A DNA stretch of 64,000 bases, from NCBI RefSeq assembly GCF_013033515.1, contig NZ_WQEG01000002.1, forward strand, positions 434,001 through 498,000. Direction: 5' to 3'. Below, piece after piece: positions 1 to 7,872 of the stretch (position 1 is the first letter of the stretch; the number at the start of each line of letters is the position of its first letter). This DNA is from Ruegeria sp. HKCCA6707. Its GTDB lineage: Bacteria > Pseudomonadota > Alphaproteobacteria > Rhodobacterales > Rhodobacteraceae. Below the pieces are notes generated by a model, which worked only from the letters and a program-made list of their open reading frames with translations, did no database searches and had not been told where the DNA came from. The position numbers and the translations under genes were made by a program.

Positions 1-737
1 AGAGCGGTCGAAGGAACGATGCCGACACCGACAACAACAAGATCAACTTCCAACTCTGTTCCATCGGTAAGAACAGCGCCGGTGACCTTGCCGTCATGGC
101 CAACCAAATGGTCCAAGCCGACCCCCTCACGGATATCAGCACCATATTGCGTATGCAGGGTACGGAAGAAATCGCTGGTTTCCGGGGCCGCGACGCGCTG
201 AAGGATGCGATCTGCCATTTCGACCAACGTCACCCTGACCCCACGCTTGGCGCAGACGGCTGCGGCCTCAAGCCCGATATACCCACCGCCCACGATCAGG
301 GCGCGGGCGCCTTCGGTCACAAAGGGACCCATATCATCAACATGGGCCAGATCGCGCACCACATGCACGCCCTCCAGATCGCCACCGATTGCAGCGGGCA
401 GGCGTCGTGGCTCGGACCCGGTGGTAAGCGCCAGTTCGTCATAGGAAATCACCTCACCCGCGACGGTCACGGTCTTGGCCTGCGGATCAATATCAGTCAC
501 GGGCTGACCAAGGCGCAAGGTGATGTTGTTTTCCGCGTAAAAGCTTTCGGGTCGCAGAAACAGACGCTCCAGCTCCATTTCACCAAGCAGATAAGCCTTG
601 GACAAAGGTGGGCGCTGATAGGGCAAATGAGGCTCGGCCCCGATCAGGGTAATTTCGCCATCGAACCCGTCCTTGCGCAATCTGGCAACCAGCGATGCTC
701 CGGCCTGTCCGGCCCCGATCACAACAAAATGGCTCAT
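1..737 (-). CDS. FAD/NAD(P)-dependent ferredoxin reductase-type oxidoreductase, C-terminus off the window
   Basis: This is a pyridine nucleotide-disulphide oxidoreductase of the rhodocoxin/putidaredoxin reductase type, which passes electrons from NAD(P)H through FAD to a ferredoxin. The first ATG, read leftward from 737, starts MSHFVVIGAGQAG with a GxGxxG FAD-binding loop at residues 8-13. A second dinucleotide-binding loop, VGGGYIGLE, lies near residue 150 and would bind NAD(P)H. About 245 residues are visible; the family is usually about 400, so the C-terminal third lies outside the window. It is divergent from the peroxiredoxin gene across about 100 bases. The redox partner is not visible, so the substrate is unknown. 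The long plus-strand frames over this stretch are antisense shadows. Confidence 0.85.
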   Translation of the reverse strand, partial: MSHFVVIGAGQAGASLVARLRKDGFDGEITLIGAEPHLPYQRPPLSKAYLLGEMELERLFLRPESFYAENNITLRLGQPVTDIDPQAKTVTVAGEVISYDELALTTGSEPRRLPAAIGGDLEGVHVVRDLAHVDDMGPFVTEGARALIVGGGYIGLEAAAVCAKRGVRVTLVEMADRILQRVAAPETSDFFRTLHTQYGADIREGVGLDHLVGHDGKVTGAVLTDGTELEVDLVVVGVGIVPSTA

Positions 738-836
738 GTGTCTCTTACCCTGTCAAATTCACGTGGTCTCATTCACAGGAACACCTATATTGCGTCGCAA
801 CACAACTCTGCAAATCCAAACAACAGGAGCTGAATA

Positions 837-1322
837 ATGATTTCCAGTGGAGACACACTTCCCGATGCCACATTGACCCAATTGGGTGCAGAAGGGCCGG
901 AAGAGGTTCGGATTTCAGACAAGACCAAAGGACGCAAAGTGGTGATCTTTGCTGTTCCGGGCGCGTTCACCCCAACGTGCCACTCGGCCCATGTGCCCAG
1001 CTTTATCCGCACGAAGGATCAGTTTGACGCAAAGGGCGTTGATGAAATCATCTGCATCTCGGTCAACGATCCTTTTGTCATGAAAGCCTGGGGCGAAGCG
1101 ACCGGTGCTGCAGATGCGGGTCTGACTATGCTGGCCGACGCGACGTCTGAATTCACCAAAGCCATTGGTATGGATTTTGACGCACCGCCTGCGGGGTTGA
1201 TCGCACGCTCCAAGCGCTATGCGATGCTTGTCGAAGACGGCAGGGTAACTGCATTGAACCTGGAAGAAAGCCCGGGCGCATGTGAGATTTCGGCAGGCGA
1301 AGGTCTGCTGGCGTCAATCTAA
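837..1322 (+). CDS. Peroxiredoxin, Prx5-like (AhpC/TSA family)
   Basis: A 161-residue thiol peroxidase of the Prx5 group, which reduces H2O2 and alkyl hydroperoxides in the cytoplasm. The signature PGAFTPTC is at residues 41-48, making Cys48 the peroxidatic cysteine. Two further cysteines, near residues 73 and 148, are candidates for resolving or glutathionylated residues. Length and fold pattern fit the stand-alone family without a fused glutaredoxin domain. The start follows AACAGGAGCTGAATA, with a good AGGAG ribosome-binding site. It sits alone, divergent from the FAD reductase, so a functional link between the two is only a guess. Which thiol recycles it cannot be told from the sequence. 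Confidence 0.93.
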   Translation: MISSGDTLPDATLTQLGAEGPEEVRISDKTKGRKVVIFAVPGAFTPTCHSAHVPSFIRTKDQFDAKGVDEIICISVNDPFVMKAWGEATGAADAGLTMLADATSEFTKAIGMDFDAPPAGLIARSKRYAMLVEDGRVTALNLEESPGACEISAGEGLLASI

Positions 1323-1403
1323 GCCCCGGCGGCGCGGCAAATTTAACTTGCAGCGGTTCTTTGGTATGCAAGTATCAAAGTGATGCAAACCGGAGAACCG
1401 CGA

Positions 1404-1649
1404 ATGAAACTCAAGTTTATTGCGTTTGGCCTGGTCAGCGCTGGCACCTTGGCCGCATGCGGGCCCGCCCCGACCCCTCAGCAACAAGCCGCGCGTCAGC
1501 ACGAGATCGCATGCCTAAGCGGAACGCTTGGCGGCGCTTTGATCGGCGGGGCGATTGGAAATCAGTTCGGCGGTGGATCCGGCAAAGCAATTCTGACTGC
1601 CGCAGGCGCTGCTGCCGGTGGGGTCAGCGGTCAACGTTACGCTTGCTGA
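1404..1649 (+). CDS. Small glycine-zipper lipoprotein
   Basis: An 81-residue exported protein. The chosen ATG is preceded by GGAGAA; an in-frame GTG at 1380 would add eight residues with no benefit. Residues 1-21 form a lipoprotein signal ending in the lipobox TLAAC, so Cys20 or so would be lipidated. The rest holds a glycine-zipper stretch (GGALIGGAIGNQFGGG, then AAGAAAGG) like those in small outer-membrane-associated lipoproteins such as the OsmB/SlyB type. The function is unknown. It is followed after 11 bases by the EF-hand gene, then by another lipoprotein, so the three probably form one operon of envelope proteins. Confidence 0.8.
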   Translation: MKLKFIAFGLVSAGTLAACGPAPTPQQQAARQHEIACLSGTLGGALIGGAIGNQFGGGSGKAILTAAGAAAGGVSGQRYAC

Positions 1650-1660
1650 GGAGAACCCGG

Positions 1661-2008
1661 ATGAAATACGCAACCGCAATTCTGGTGTTTTTGGGTCTTG
1701 CAAGCGCTGGCGCAGCCGAGACAACGGCCGAGTTGAACGAAGCCGAATTGAAGGCCATCGACACAAACAATGACGGCTTCCTGTCCAAAGACGAATTCGA
1801 CGCGTTTTCCGACTATGCGTTTCAGGAAATGGATGACGACAAGAACGGCACGCTGGGTCAGGCCGAAGCGACAAAATTTCTGGACATCAAGCAATTCCAA
1901 AAGGTTGACCGAAACAACGACAGCGTTATTTCTCGTGAGGAATACAACAATCAGATGAACGCTGACTTTCAGGCAGCGGATCAAGACGGAAACGGCCGGC
2001 TGGATTGA
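1661..2008 (+). CDS. Periplasmic EF-hand calcium-binding protein
   Basis: A 115-residue secreted protein with a signal peptide ending near ASAGAAE (residue 20). Four EF-hand loops can be read: Asp34-Asn-Asp38, Asp58-Asp60-Asn62, Asp83-Asn85-Asp87 and Asp107-Asp109-Asn111. The protein stops at Asp115, so the fourth loop lacks its final Glu/Asp ligand and exiting helix; that site is incomplete. The start follows GAGGAGAACCCGG. The frame is open much further upstream, but that part overlaps the preceding lipoprotein and is not coding. A Ca2+ buffering or sensing role in the periplasm is inferred from the loops alone. No partner is visible. Confidence 0.85.
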   Translation: MKYATAILVFLGLASAGAAETTAELNEAELKAIDTNNDGFLSKDEFDAFSDYAFQEMDDDKNGTLGQAEATKFLDIKQFQKVDRNNDSVISREEYNNQMNADFQAADQDGNGRLD

Positions 2009-2035
2009 GCCCCGGTATTTTGACGGGAGTGTATT

Positions 2036-2347
2036 ATGAACAAATGGATCGGCCTCGGGGCCGTGTTGTGTTTAGCAGCCTGTGACGTGCCTCAGGCGCC
2101 GACTTTTGTCGGTGCCGACGGGCAAACGCGGATCGAGATCAATCCCAGCGGCTTGACCTGTTTTGAAACCCGGTGCCTGGATATTGATCCCCGTGCGCGC
2201 AGTGTACGGTCGATCGGAAATCGCACCACGCGCATACCCGGCAACATCGATGTTAGCAGCGGCTCCGTCACACCCGCTGAATTCCGTCAAATGGCACAGG
2301 TTGCTCTCTTGGCCGGCGGGCAAGGGTCACAATCGGATCGCGACTAA
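2036..2347 (+). CDS. Uncharacterised lipoprotein
   Basis: A 103-residue protein with a short lipoprotein signal ending CLAAC (Cys16), so it is probably anchored in the outer or inner membrane facing the periplasm. The mature part contains two cysteines close together (TCFETRC), which could form a disulphide, and no domain I recognise. It starts 28 bases after the EF-hand gene, with GGGAG upstream, and is probably the last gene of the same unit. Its stop overlaps by four bases the stop region of the convergent pterin dehydratase gene. Confidence 0.72.
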   Translation: MNKWIGLGAVLCLAACDVPQAPTFVGADGQTRIEINPSGLTCFETRCLDIDPRARSVRSIGNRTTRIPGNIDVSSGSVTPAEFRQMAQVALLAGGQGSQSDRD

Positions 2348-2637
2348 ACCAGCGCGTCCATCTTGCGTGCCAGTTTGGCGTCCAATGATGACAACCCACC
2401 CACATCGTGGGTGGACAATGTGACCTCAACCGTCTTGTAGACGTTGAACCATTCGGGATGATGGTTCCACTTCTCGGCCCAGATCGCCACTCGGGTCATC
2501 CATCCGAACGCGTCAACGAAATCATCGAACGTAAAGGTCTTGGTCAGGGCATCTCGGTCTTCGACCATCATCCAGCCATTTCTGAATAGCGGGTCCAGCA
2601 AAGGGCCACGCGCCTCGGTCGACAAGAGTTCACTCAT
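2344..2637 (-). CDS. phhB: 4a-hydroxytetrahydrobiopterin dehydratase
   Basis: A 97-residue pterin-4a-carbinolamine dehydratase (DCoH/PhhB family). It recycles the 4a-hydroxypterin produced by aromatic amino acid hydroxylases and may also take part in pterin or molybdopterin salvage. The conserved active-site stretch [18 protein letters not shown] carries the family His-His-Pro-Glu-Trp core and is followed by the usual [10 protein letters not shown]. Length is normal. Its start overlaps the stop of the upstream acyltransferase gene by four bases, so the two are co-translated. No phenylalanine hydroxylase gene is in view. Confidence 0.93.
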   Translation of the reverse strand: MSELLSTEARGPLLDPLFRNGWMMVEDRDALTKTFTFDDFVDAFGWMTRVAIWAEKWNHHPEWFNVYKTVEVTLSTHDVGGLSSLDAKLARKMDALV

Positions 2638-3821
2638 TGCTGTTCCTCCGGGTTTGCCTTTCTAAACGGGCCGTAATCCGTCAGGATTTCGATCTCTTCC
2701 CCCACAGCTTGGGCTTCGGCGTCCAGATATTTTCGGATCGCATCCGCAAATCCCGCGTCACCAACCCAGTGAACGCTATGCGTCAGTGTTGGCAAATAGC
2801 CCCGCGCCAGCTTGTGTTCGCCCTGCGCCCCGGCCTCGACCCGTTTCATGCCCTGGGCGATGGCGAAATCGATGGCCCGATAATAGCACAGTTCGAAATG
2901 CAGACAGGGATGATGTTCTACGCACCCCCAATAGCGACCGTAGAGGGTTTCTCGCCCGATGAAGTTCAGCGCGCCAGCAACCGGATATCCGTTGCGTTCC
3001 GCAATCACCAAAGCCATGTCTTCGGCCATGGTTTCATGGGCGATATCAAAGAATTGCCGCGTCAGATAAGGCGCGCCCCATTTGCGTGCACCGGTATCCT
3101 GGTAAAAGCGCCAAAACGCGTCCCAGTGTTCTGGGCGCAGGTCGTCTCCGGTCAGAGTGTGGATCTGGCCGCCAAACGCGGGGGCCTGTTTACGCTCTTT
3201 TCGGATGTTCTTCCGCTTGCGCGACGACAGCGCTGCCAAAAAACCATCGAAATCGGCATAGTCTTCGTTCAACCAATGAAACTGTTGCGACTGGCGATGC
3301 ATCAACCCCATCTGCACGCCCGCAAGCGCTTCGGCCTCGGTGCAAAACGTGGCATGGAGCGACGAAACCTGGTTCTCGGCCGCCAGTTGCACTGCGCCCT
3401 GCACAAGCGCTGACATGCCCACCACGTCATAACCCGGTCGCACCAGAAAGCGTCGTCCTGTGGCGGGTGTAAAAGGCACCGCTATTTGCAGCTTGGGATA
3501 GTAGCGACCACCCGCGCTTTCATAGGCATGGGCCCAGCTGTGATCGAAGATATACTCACCCTGACTGTGGCTTTTGGCATACATCGGTGCGGCGCCAATC
3601 AGCATCCCGTCAAGATAGGCTGTCAGATATTGCGGCTGCCAGCCGGTGCCACGCCCGACCGAGCCGCTTTCTTCCAGCGCCATCAGAAACCGGTGCGTTG
3701 TAAACGGATCCAGCGGGCGTCCGCCCTCTGCGGCCTCGGGACAGGCGCAACTGTCCCAGTCCGCCGCCGAAATCTGCGACAGCGAGCTCAGAATCCGAAC
3801 TTCGACTTGTGATTGATCCAT
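2634..3821 (-). CDS. FemAB-like GNAT family acyltransferase (DUF482 type)
   Basis: A 395-residue protein of the FemAB-like/peptidoglycan-recognition GNAT group common in proteobacteria. Recognisable segments are the N-terminal [12 protein letters not shown], the [20 protein letters not shown] region, a basic [13 protein letters not shown] patch near the middle, and the C-terminal [14 protein letters not shown]. Family members have two GNAT folds; the acyl donor and acceptor for this subgroup are not established, so transfer to a cell-wall precursor or tRNA-linked substrate is only family inference. It overlaps the pterin dehydratase start by four bases. The gap to the glycerophosphodiesterase gene upstream is 46 bases. 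Confidence 0.82.
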   Translation of the reverse strand: MDQSQVEVRILSSLSQISAADWDSCACPEAAEGGRPLDPFTTHRFLMALEESGSVGRGTGWQPQYLTAYLDGMLIGAAPMYAKSHSQGEYIFDHSWAHAYESAGGRYYPKLQIAVPFTPATGRRFLVRPGYDVVGMSALVQGAVQLAAENQVSSLHATFCTEAEALAGVQMGLMHRQSQQFHWLNEDYADFDGFLAALSSRKRKNIRKERKQAPAFGGQIHTLTGDDLRPEHWDAFWRFYQDTGARKWGAPYLTRQFFDIAHETMAEDMALVIAERNGYPVAGALNFIGRETLYGRYWGCVEHHPCLHFELCYYRAIDFAIAQGMKRVEAGAQGEHKLARGYLPTLTHSVHWVGDAGFADAIRKYLDAEAQAVGEEIEILTDYGPFRKANPEEQQ

Positions 3822-3867
3822 GTGCCCTCAACGCCCTGGCTATTATCTGTGGCCGAGGCAAATCGGT

Positions 3868-4638
3868 TCAAGCCGAATGTTCGGCCAGATACCCTTCGAA
3901 TGTCACATTATCGGCAACCAGACGCGCCTGTGCCTCTTCTTCGGGCGAGCGGATCGTCCAACACAGGATCGGAACGCCTCTTGCCTTCAGCTCGGCCACC
4001 CGCGGGCGCGAGAGATCTTTGGCCTCGTGGCTGATGAAACTCGCGTGAGCCCGGTCGAAATCCGGGATACCACGCAAGTGGTCACAGACGGCTTCAGGCA
4101 ACAGCTCGACCTTGGGCTGATAGGAACACGTCACAATACCGCGCGGGATGTCCGGAGCCAGACGGGCCAGTTCGACAACACTGTGCGGGTTGAAGGACAT
4201 CAGCGCCACAGGCCCCTGATACCCTTGCAGGGCCCGCACCGTCGCGGCCTCGAGCGCGCCGATATTCGGCCCCATCGCACCGTCCTGATCCTTAAGCTCG
4301 ATCAGCAACGGCACGCGCCCCGCCACAAGAGTCAGCACGTCTTCCAGGCTGGGAATACCCGCGCCGTCCCCTTTCAGCAGGGCCGTTTGTTGCGCCTGCC
4401 GTGCCGGGATTTGCTGGATCGGGCCAGGCTGGCCGGTCAATCGCGTCATGTCATAGTCGTGAAAGACCATTGCCTGCGCGTCCGAGGTCAGCTGCAGATC
4501 AATCTCAATCCCATATCCGGCCTCAATCGCAGCCTCGATTGCGGTCCGGCTGTTTTCCGGGCGCGCGTTTTCGATATCGTGCAAGGCACGATGCGCAATC
4601 GGTACCGAGAGGAAGGCCTCTGGCAGCGCGGGTCTCAT
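3868..4638 (-). CDS. ugpQ: Glycerophosphodiester phosphodiesterase
   Basis: A 256-residue cytoplasmic GDPD that hydrolyses glycerophosphodiesters to glycerol-3-phosphate and an alcohol. Catalytic features are the HR pair in PIAHRALHD (residues 14-15), the metal-binding E-x-D of GIEIDLQLT and the HD of MVFHDYDMTRLTG. A later LLIELKDQ supplies the third metal ligand, and CWTIR is also typical. There is no signal peptide, which favours the UgpQ type over periplasmic GlpQ. Its start overlaps the end of the RidA gene by four bases. Confidence 0.92.
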   Translation of the reverse strand: MRPALPEAFLSVPIAHRALHDIENARPENSRTAIEAAIEAGYGIEIDLQLTSDAQAMVFHDYDMTRLTGQPGPIQQIPARQAQQTALLKGDGAGIPSLEDVLTLVAGRVPLLIELKDQDGAMGPNIGALEAATVRALQGYQGPVALMSFNPHSVVELARLAPDIPRGIVTCSYQPKVELLPEAVCDHLRGIPDFDRAHASFISHEAKDLSRPRVAELKARGVPILCWTIRSPEEEAQARLVADNVTFEGYLAEHSA

Positions 4639-5090
4639 TGGACTTCGAAAATGCCTTCGATTTCAACCGCCACACCCAATGGAAGTGCTGCTGCGCTGAC
4701 AGCGGAACGGGAATGGCGACCGGACTCGCCCAGCGCTTCGACCAGAAAATCCGAGGCTCCGTTGATGACTTGAGGCTGTGCGGTGAAATCCGGGGTCGAG
4801 TTCACAAAACCGGTCAGTTTGATCACACGCACCAGCTTGTCGATGTCACCCCCACACGCCGCTTTAACCTGAGCCAACAGGTTGATCGCACAGGTTCTTG
4901 CGGCTGAGGCACCGGCCTCGACATCCATCGTGTCGCCCAGCTTGCCTGTGATGAGTTCACCATCCATCGAGATCTGGCCCGAGACATAAACGATGTTCCC
5001 AACGCGCACGAAAGGCACATAATTCGCCGCCGGAGCAGGCGCATCTGGCAAGTTGACGCCCAGGCTTTCCAGTTTTGCTGCAATGCTCAT
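4635..5090 (-). CDS. RidA family (YjgF) protein
   Basis: A 151-residue member of the Rid superfamily. Classic RidA hydrolyses reactive enamine/imine intermediates released by PLP enzymes. The ATG at 5090 follows GAGGAAGAGGAACAAGAC, a good ribosome-binding site; the frame is open to 5207 but that extension is not family-like. The conserved core is seen in IVYVSGQI and the C-terminal RSAVSAAALPLGVAVEIE, whose Arg and Glu shape the pocket. Its sequence resembles the longer YjgF-like subfamily about 150 residues long, for which hydrolase activity is less certain. It is translationally coupled to the downstream GDPD gene. Confidence 0.88.
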   Translation of the reverse strand: MSIAAKLESLGVNLPDAPAPAANYVPFVRVGNIVYVSGQISMDGELITGKLGDTMDVEAGASAARTCAINLLAQVKAACGGDIDKLVRVIKLTGFVNSTPDFTAQPQVINGASDFLVEALGESGRHSRSAVSAAALPLGVAVEIEGIFEVQ

Positions 5091-5390
5091 GTCTTGTTCC
5101 TCTTCCTCGCCAAGTTCGACTCGGGCGGACGCTAACCGGGAAGCGCCTAATCGGAAAGCGGGAAATGCAAATCTGCCGTCAAAGTGACACTCTGAGCATG
5201 AGTTCACTCATTCTTGATGCTGCAAGTTGGTCTCACTTTACGACAAACCCTTAAACGCGTTAAACGCAAGGAGTTTCAATTCACACTTGGAACGTTTATG
5301 TGACCTCGGATTGCGCCTTTGCGCGGCAAGCCTATTATTGTTTGAATGACCGGCATCGTAAGACCGGGCTTTTTTGGAGTGGCAGGAACA
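5091..5390. other. 300-base divergent intergenic region (RidA gene / mlaA)
   Basis: The region should hold the promoters for the leftward RidA-GDPD-acyltransferase-phhB unit and the rightward mlaA-mlaC unit. I see an 8-base direct repeat TTAAACGC at 5251-5258 and 5260-5267 with an AACGCGTT palindrome across the junction. I cannot assign a clear sigma-70 promoter or a known operator. Open frames in this stretch have no family-like sequence. Confidence 0.5.
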
Positions 5391-6206
5391 GTGTCTCGTC
5401 TCAGTCTTCTGAAAACCCTGATGGTGCTGTCCGTCGCGACCTTTTTGTCTGCCTGTGCCAGCCAACCCGCAGACGAAGCTGCTCGGGGCGAAGTATTTGA
5501 CCCTTACGAAGGCGCCAACCGCTCGGTTCATAAGTTCAATCTGGGTGTTGACCGGTTTCTGTTCCGCCCGGCGTCAAAGGGCTATGTCAAAATCGTCCCG
5601 GATCCGATGGTGACCAGCTTTAGCACCTTCGCGGAAAACATCTCGCTGCCCGGGCAGGCGATTGACTATCTGTTGCAGGGCAACCCCAAACAGATGGGCA
5701 ACGCGCTTCTGCGCTTTGTGATCAACATGACCGTTGGTGGCCTGGGCTTATCCGCGCCTGCTGACGAATTGAACCTGCCACCTGTGGATACCGATTTCGG
5801 AGAAACGCTTCACGTTTGGGGATTTGGGGAAGGCGCGTATGTCGAGCTGCCTTTCTATGGTCCCTCAACCACTCGCGACGCGGTGGGCGTAATCGTCAAT
5901 TTGTTCTCGAATCCCATCAACTTCACCCCAGTGCGGCCCGCCGACAATTTGGGCGTCTATGCCGAAGTTGTAAGACGCATGGGCGACCGTGGTCGGTTTT
6001 CAGATACGGTCGACTCGATTTTGTACGACAGCGCAGACAGCTACGCCCAGGCGCGCCTGATTTATCTACAAAATCGTCGGTTTGAACTGGCGAGAGATGA
6101 TGAAGACTCCTATTTGGGTCTATATGATGACCCATATGCCGATATTGGCACCGACCCTGTCAGGGACCCTTTCCTAGACCCTTACGAGGACCCCTATGCC
6201 GAATAA
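5391..6206 (+). CDS. mlaA: MlaA/VacJ outer-membrane lipoprotein
   Basis: A 271-residue lipoprotein of the Mla pathway, which removes phospholipids from the outer leaflet of the outer membrane. I chose the GTG at 5391 because it follows GGCAGGAACA and gives a compact signal ending LSAC; an ATG at 5346 in frame adds an unlikely leader. Family signatures are DPYEGANRSVHKFN, the TFAENI/NALLRFVINMTVGGLGL region and the NLGVYAEVV segment near the C-terminus. The tail after residue 235 is unusual: strongly acidic with repeated D-P-Y/F units (DDPYAD, RDPFLD, YEDPYAE). It overlaps mlaC by 11 bases. Confidence 0.92.
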   Translation: MSRLSLLKTLMVLSVATFLSACASQPADEAARGEVFDPYEGANRSVHKFNLGVDRFLFRPASKGYVKIVPDPMVTSFSTFAENISLPGQAIDYLLQGNPKQMGNALLRFVINMTVGGLGLSAPADELNLPPVDTDFGETLHVWGFGEGAYVELPFYGPSTTRDAVGVIVNLFSNPINFTPVRPADNLGVYAEVVRRMGDRGRFSDTVDSILYDSADSYAQARLIYLQNRRFELARDDEDSYLGLYDDPYADIGTDPVRDPFLDPYEDPYAE

Positions 6207-6804
6207 TGTTTTGAACAGACGTCAATTTGTTTCGACCTCATTCGCTGGTCTAGCGGCGACACTGCTGCCCCTTCCCGCCTTTGCTTTGACTGAGGCAGAG
6301 GCCACGCAGCTGGTGAATTCAGTGGTCGCCGACATCACCCGCGTTATCGATTCCGGTAAATCCGAAAACGCGATGCTGCGCGATTTCGAACGGATCTTCG
6401 TGGAATACGGTGATGTGCCTATCATGGCCCGCTATGCGCTCGGTGTTGAAGCTCGCAGCGCGTCCAATGCTCAGATGCGTCAGTTCACCAAGGCGTTTCA
6501 GGGTTACATCTCGCGCAAATACGGTCGTCGTTTCCGCGAGTTCATCGGTGGCGAAGTTACCGTTCTCAATGCACGCAAAATCAAAGCGGGTTACGAGGTT
6601 AGAACATCAGTGAAACTGCGCGGCTCGGCACCGTTCGAGGTGACGTTCCTCGTTTCCGATAAATCGGGCCGCGGTAAGTTCTTCAACATGTTCATCGAGG
6701 GTGTGAACCTGCTTTTGACCGAAAGAACAGAGATCGGGGCCCTGCTGGATGCACGCAAAGGCAACCTCAATCAGTTGATCAAAGATCTGGATTCAATCGG
6801 TTAG
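6196..6804 (+). CDS. mlaC: MlaC-type phospholipid-binding periplasmic protein
   Basis: A 202-residue protein of the MlaC/Ttg2D family, the periplasmic shuttle that carries phospholipid between MlaA and an inner-membrane MlaFEDB ABC transporter. Residues 1-30 are an export signal; NRRQFVSTSF resembles a twin-arginine motif, so Tat export is possible. The core (YGDVPIMARYALG, FTKAFQGYISRKYGRRFREF, SDKSGRGKFFNMFIEGVNLL) matches the family. Translation is coupled to mlaA through an 11-base overlap. The transporter genes mlaF, mlaE and mlaD are not next to it and must lie elsewhere if present. Confidence 0.9.
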   Translation: MPNNVLNRRQFVSTSFAGLAATLLPLPAFALTEAEATQLVNSVVADITRVIDSGKSENAMLRDFERIFVEYGDVPIMARYALGVEARSASNAQMRQFTKAFQGYISRKYGRRFREFIGGEVTVLNARKIKAGYEVRTSVKLRGSAPFEVTFLVSDKSGRGKFFNMFIEGVNLLLTERTEIGALLDARKGNLNQLIKDLDSIG

Positions 6805-6854
6805 GGTTTCCCGCCCTGATGCGCGACCAGAGCCGCGAGGCGAGACTGGACGGG

Positions 6855-7586
6855 TCAGGGCACATAGCTGCGCACCAACGCGCCTGCGATCAGTGCCCAT
6901 CCATCGGCAATCACAAAAAACGCCAGTTTGAATGGCAGCGCAACAGTGGCTGGCGGCACCATCATCATGCCCATAGACATGAGCACAGCCGCGACAACCA
7001 GATCGATGATCAAAAACGGCAGAAAGACCAGAAACCCGATCTGAAAGGCGCGTGCAATTTCCGAAAGCATGAAAGACGGCATCAAAACCGAAAGCGGGGC
7101 GTCCGGGGTCGGCTGCAGGGTGTCGCCGTTTGGACGCAAGGCAGCCATCGCCTGGAATGTATCCGCATCCAGCCGCGCAGCCATGAACTCACGAAACGGC
7201 ACCATCGCCCGCGTCAACGCGGGCTCTACCTCCAGCGTTTCTTCAATCATTGGCTGGATGCCGGTGACCCAGGCTTCGGTAAATACCGGCTCCATGATGA
7301 AATAGGTCAGGAACAGCGCAAGGCTGACAATCAACATGTTCGGCGGTGATTGCTGCAAACCAATCCCTTGCCGTAAGATCGAAAGGACCGTGATCAGAAA
7401 CGGGAAACAGGTGATCATGATCGCCAAACCCGGCGCCAGGCTGAGCACCGTGATCAGCAGGATCAACTGTATTGATCGGGCCGAGATGGACCCGCCCTCG
7501 CCCAGCGACACGGACAGTTCTTGCGCAACCGCATGTGACGGCGTCATCAACAGCGCCAGAACCGGTAGCCAGGCCAGCAAGCGCAT
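6855..7586 (-). CDS. fliP: Flagellar export gate protein FliP
   Basis: A 243-residue membrane protein of the flagellar type III export gate (FliPQR pore). It has a cleavable signal (residues 1-20, ending AVAQ), a conserved first membrane pair around LILLITVLSLAPGLAIMITCFPFLITVLSIL (abridged family core), and the C-terminal PSFMLSEIARAFQIGF and MGMMMVPP motifs. The ATG at 7586 is the start because its A is also the last base of a TAA that would end intact fliN; the longer upstream frame is the out-of-frame remnant of fliN. Length is normal. Confidence 0.95.
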   Translation of the reverse strand: MRLLAWLPVLALLMTPSHAVAQELSVSLGEGGSISARSIQLILLITVLSLAPGLAIMITCFPFLITVLSILRQGIGLQQSPPNMLIVSLALFLTYFIMEPVFTEAWVTGIQPMIEETLEVEPALTRAMVPFREFMAARLDADTFQAMAALRPNGDTLQPTPDAPLSVLMPSFMLSEIARAFQIGFLVFLPFLIIDLVVAAVLMSMGMMMVPPATVALPFKLAFFVIADGWALIAGALVRSYVP

Positions 7587-7872
7587 TATCCGATCCCGTT
7601 TTGAAGATCTGAGATTTCGGTCAAACGTACTGCCAGTTGACCGGCTTGGTCCCCCTCCACTTCTCCAGCAAACCTCTGGCGACGAGTTGATCACCAACAT
7701 AGAGATCGACAGGATCCTCGATCCGCTTGTCCAGGGTCAGAACCGCGTTCTCACCCATGCTCAACAGATCTCGGATCAAAGGGCGCGCGCGGCCAACGGA
7801 TACCGTTACCTCAATTGGGATGGCCTCGAACGGGTTGGGTTTGTCCTGGGTTGTGTTTTGCGAGTCAGTCAT
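7586..7872 (-). pseudogene. fliN: Flagellar motor switch protein FliN, frameshifted near the C-terminus
   Basis: FliN forms the lower C-ring with FliM and binds FliH and CheY-related partners. The open frame from 7872 begins MTDSQNTTQDKP and carries the SpoA-fold start, but after LVARGLLE (about 7664) it runs into a non-family tail, KWRGTKPVNWQYV, and stops at 7621. Shifting one frame restores a normal FliN ending: EVEGDQAGQLAVRLTEI then SDLQNGIG, closing at a TAA (7588-7586) that overlaps the fliP ATG exactly as expected. One base therefore appears to be missing around 7660-7668. Intact length would be about 95 residues; the present product is 83 with a wrong last 13. It may be a true mutation, a sequencing error or, less likely, recoding. 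Confidence 0.85.

Noticed and set aside
96..833. Plus-strand frame of 245 codons at the left edge.
   Set aside because: The opposite strand encodes a clear FAD reductase with two dinucleotide-binding loops; this frame is its shadow.
7621..7872. Programmed ribosomal frameshifting in fliN.
   Set aside because: I see no slippery heptamer with a following structure at CTGGAGAAGTGG, and FliN is not known to be recoded. A simple missing base explains the data better.
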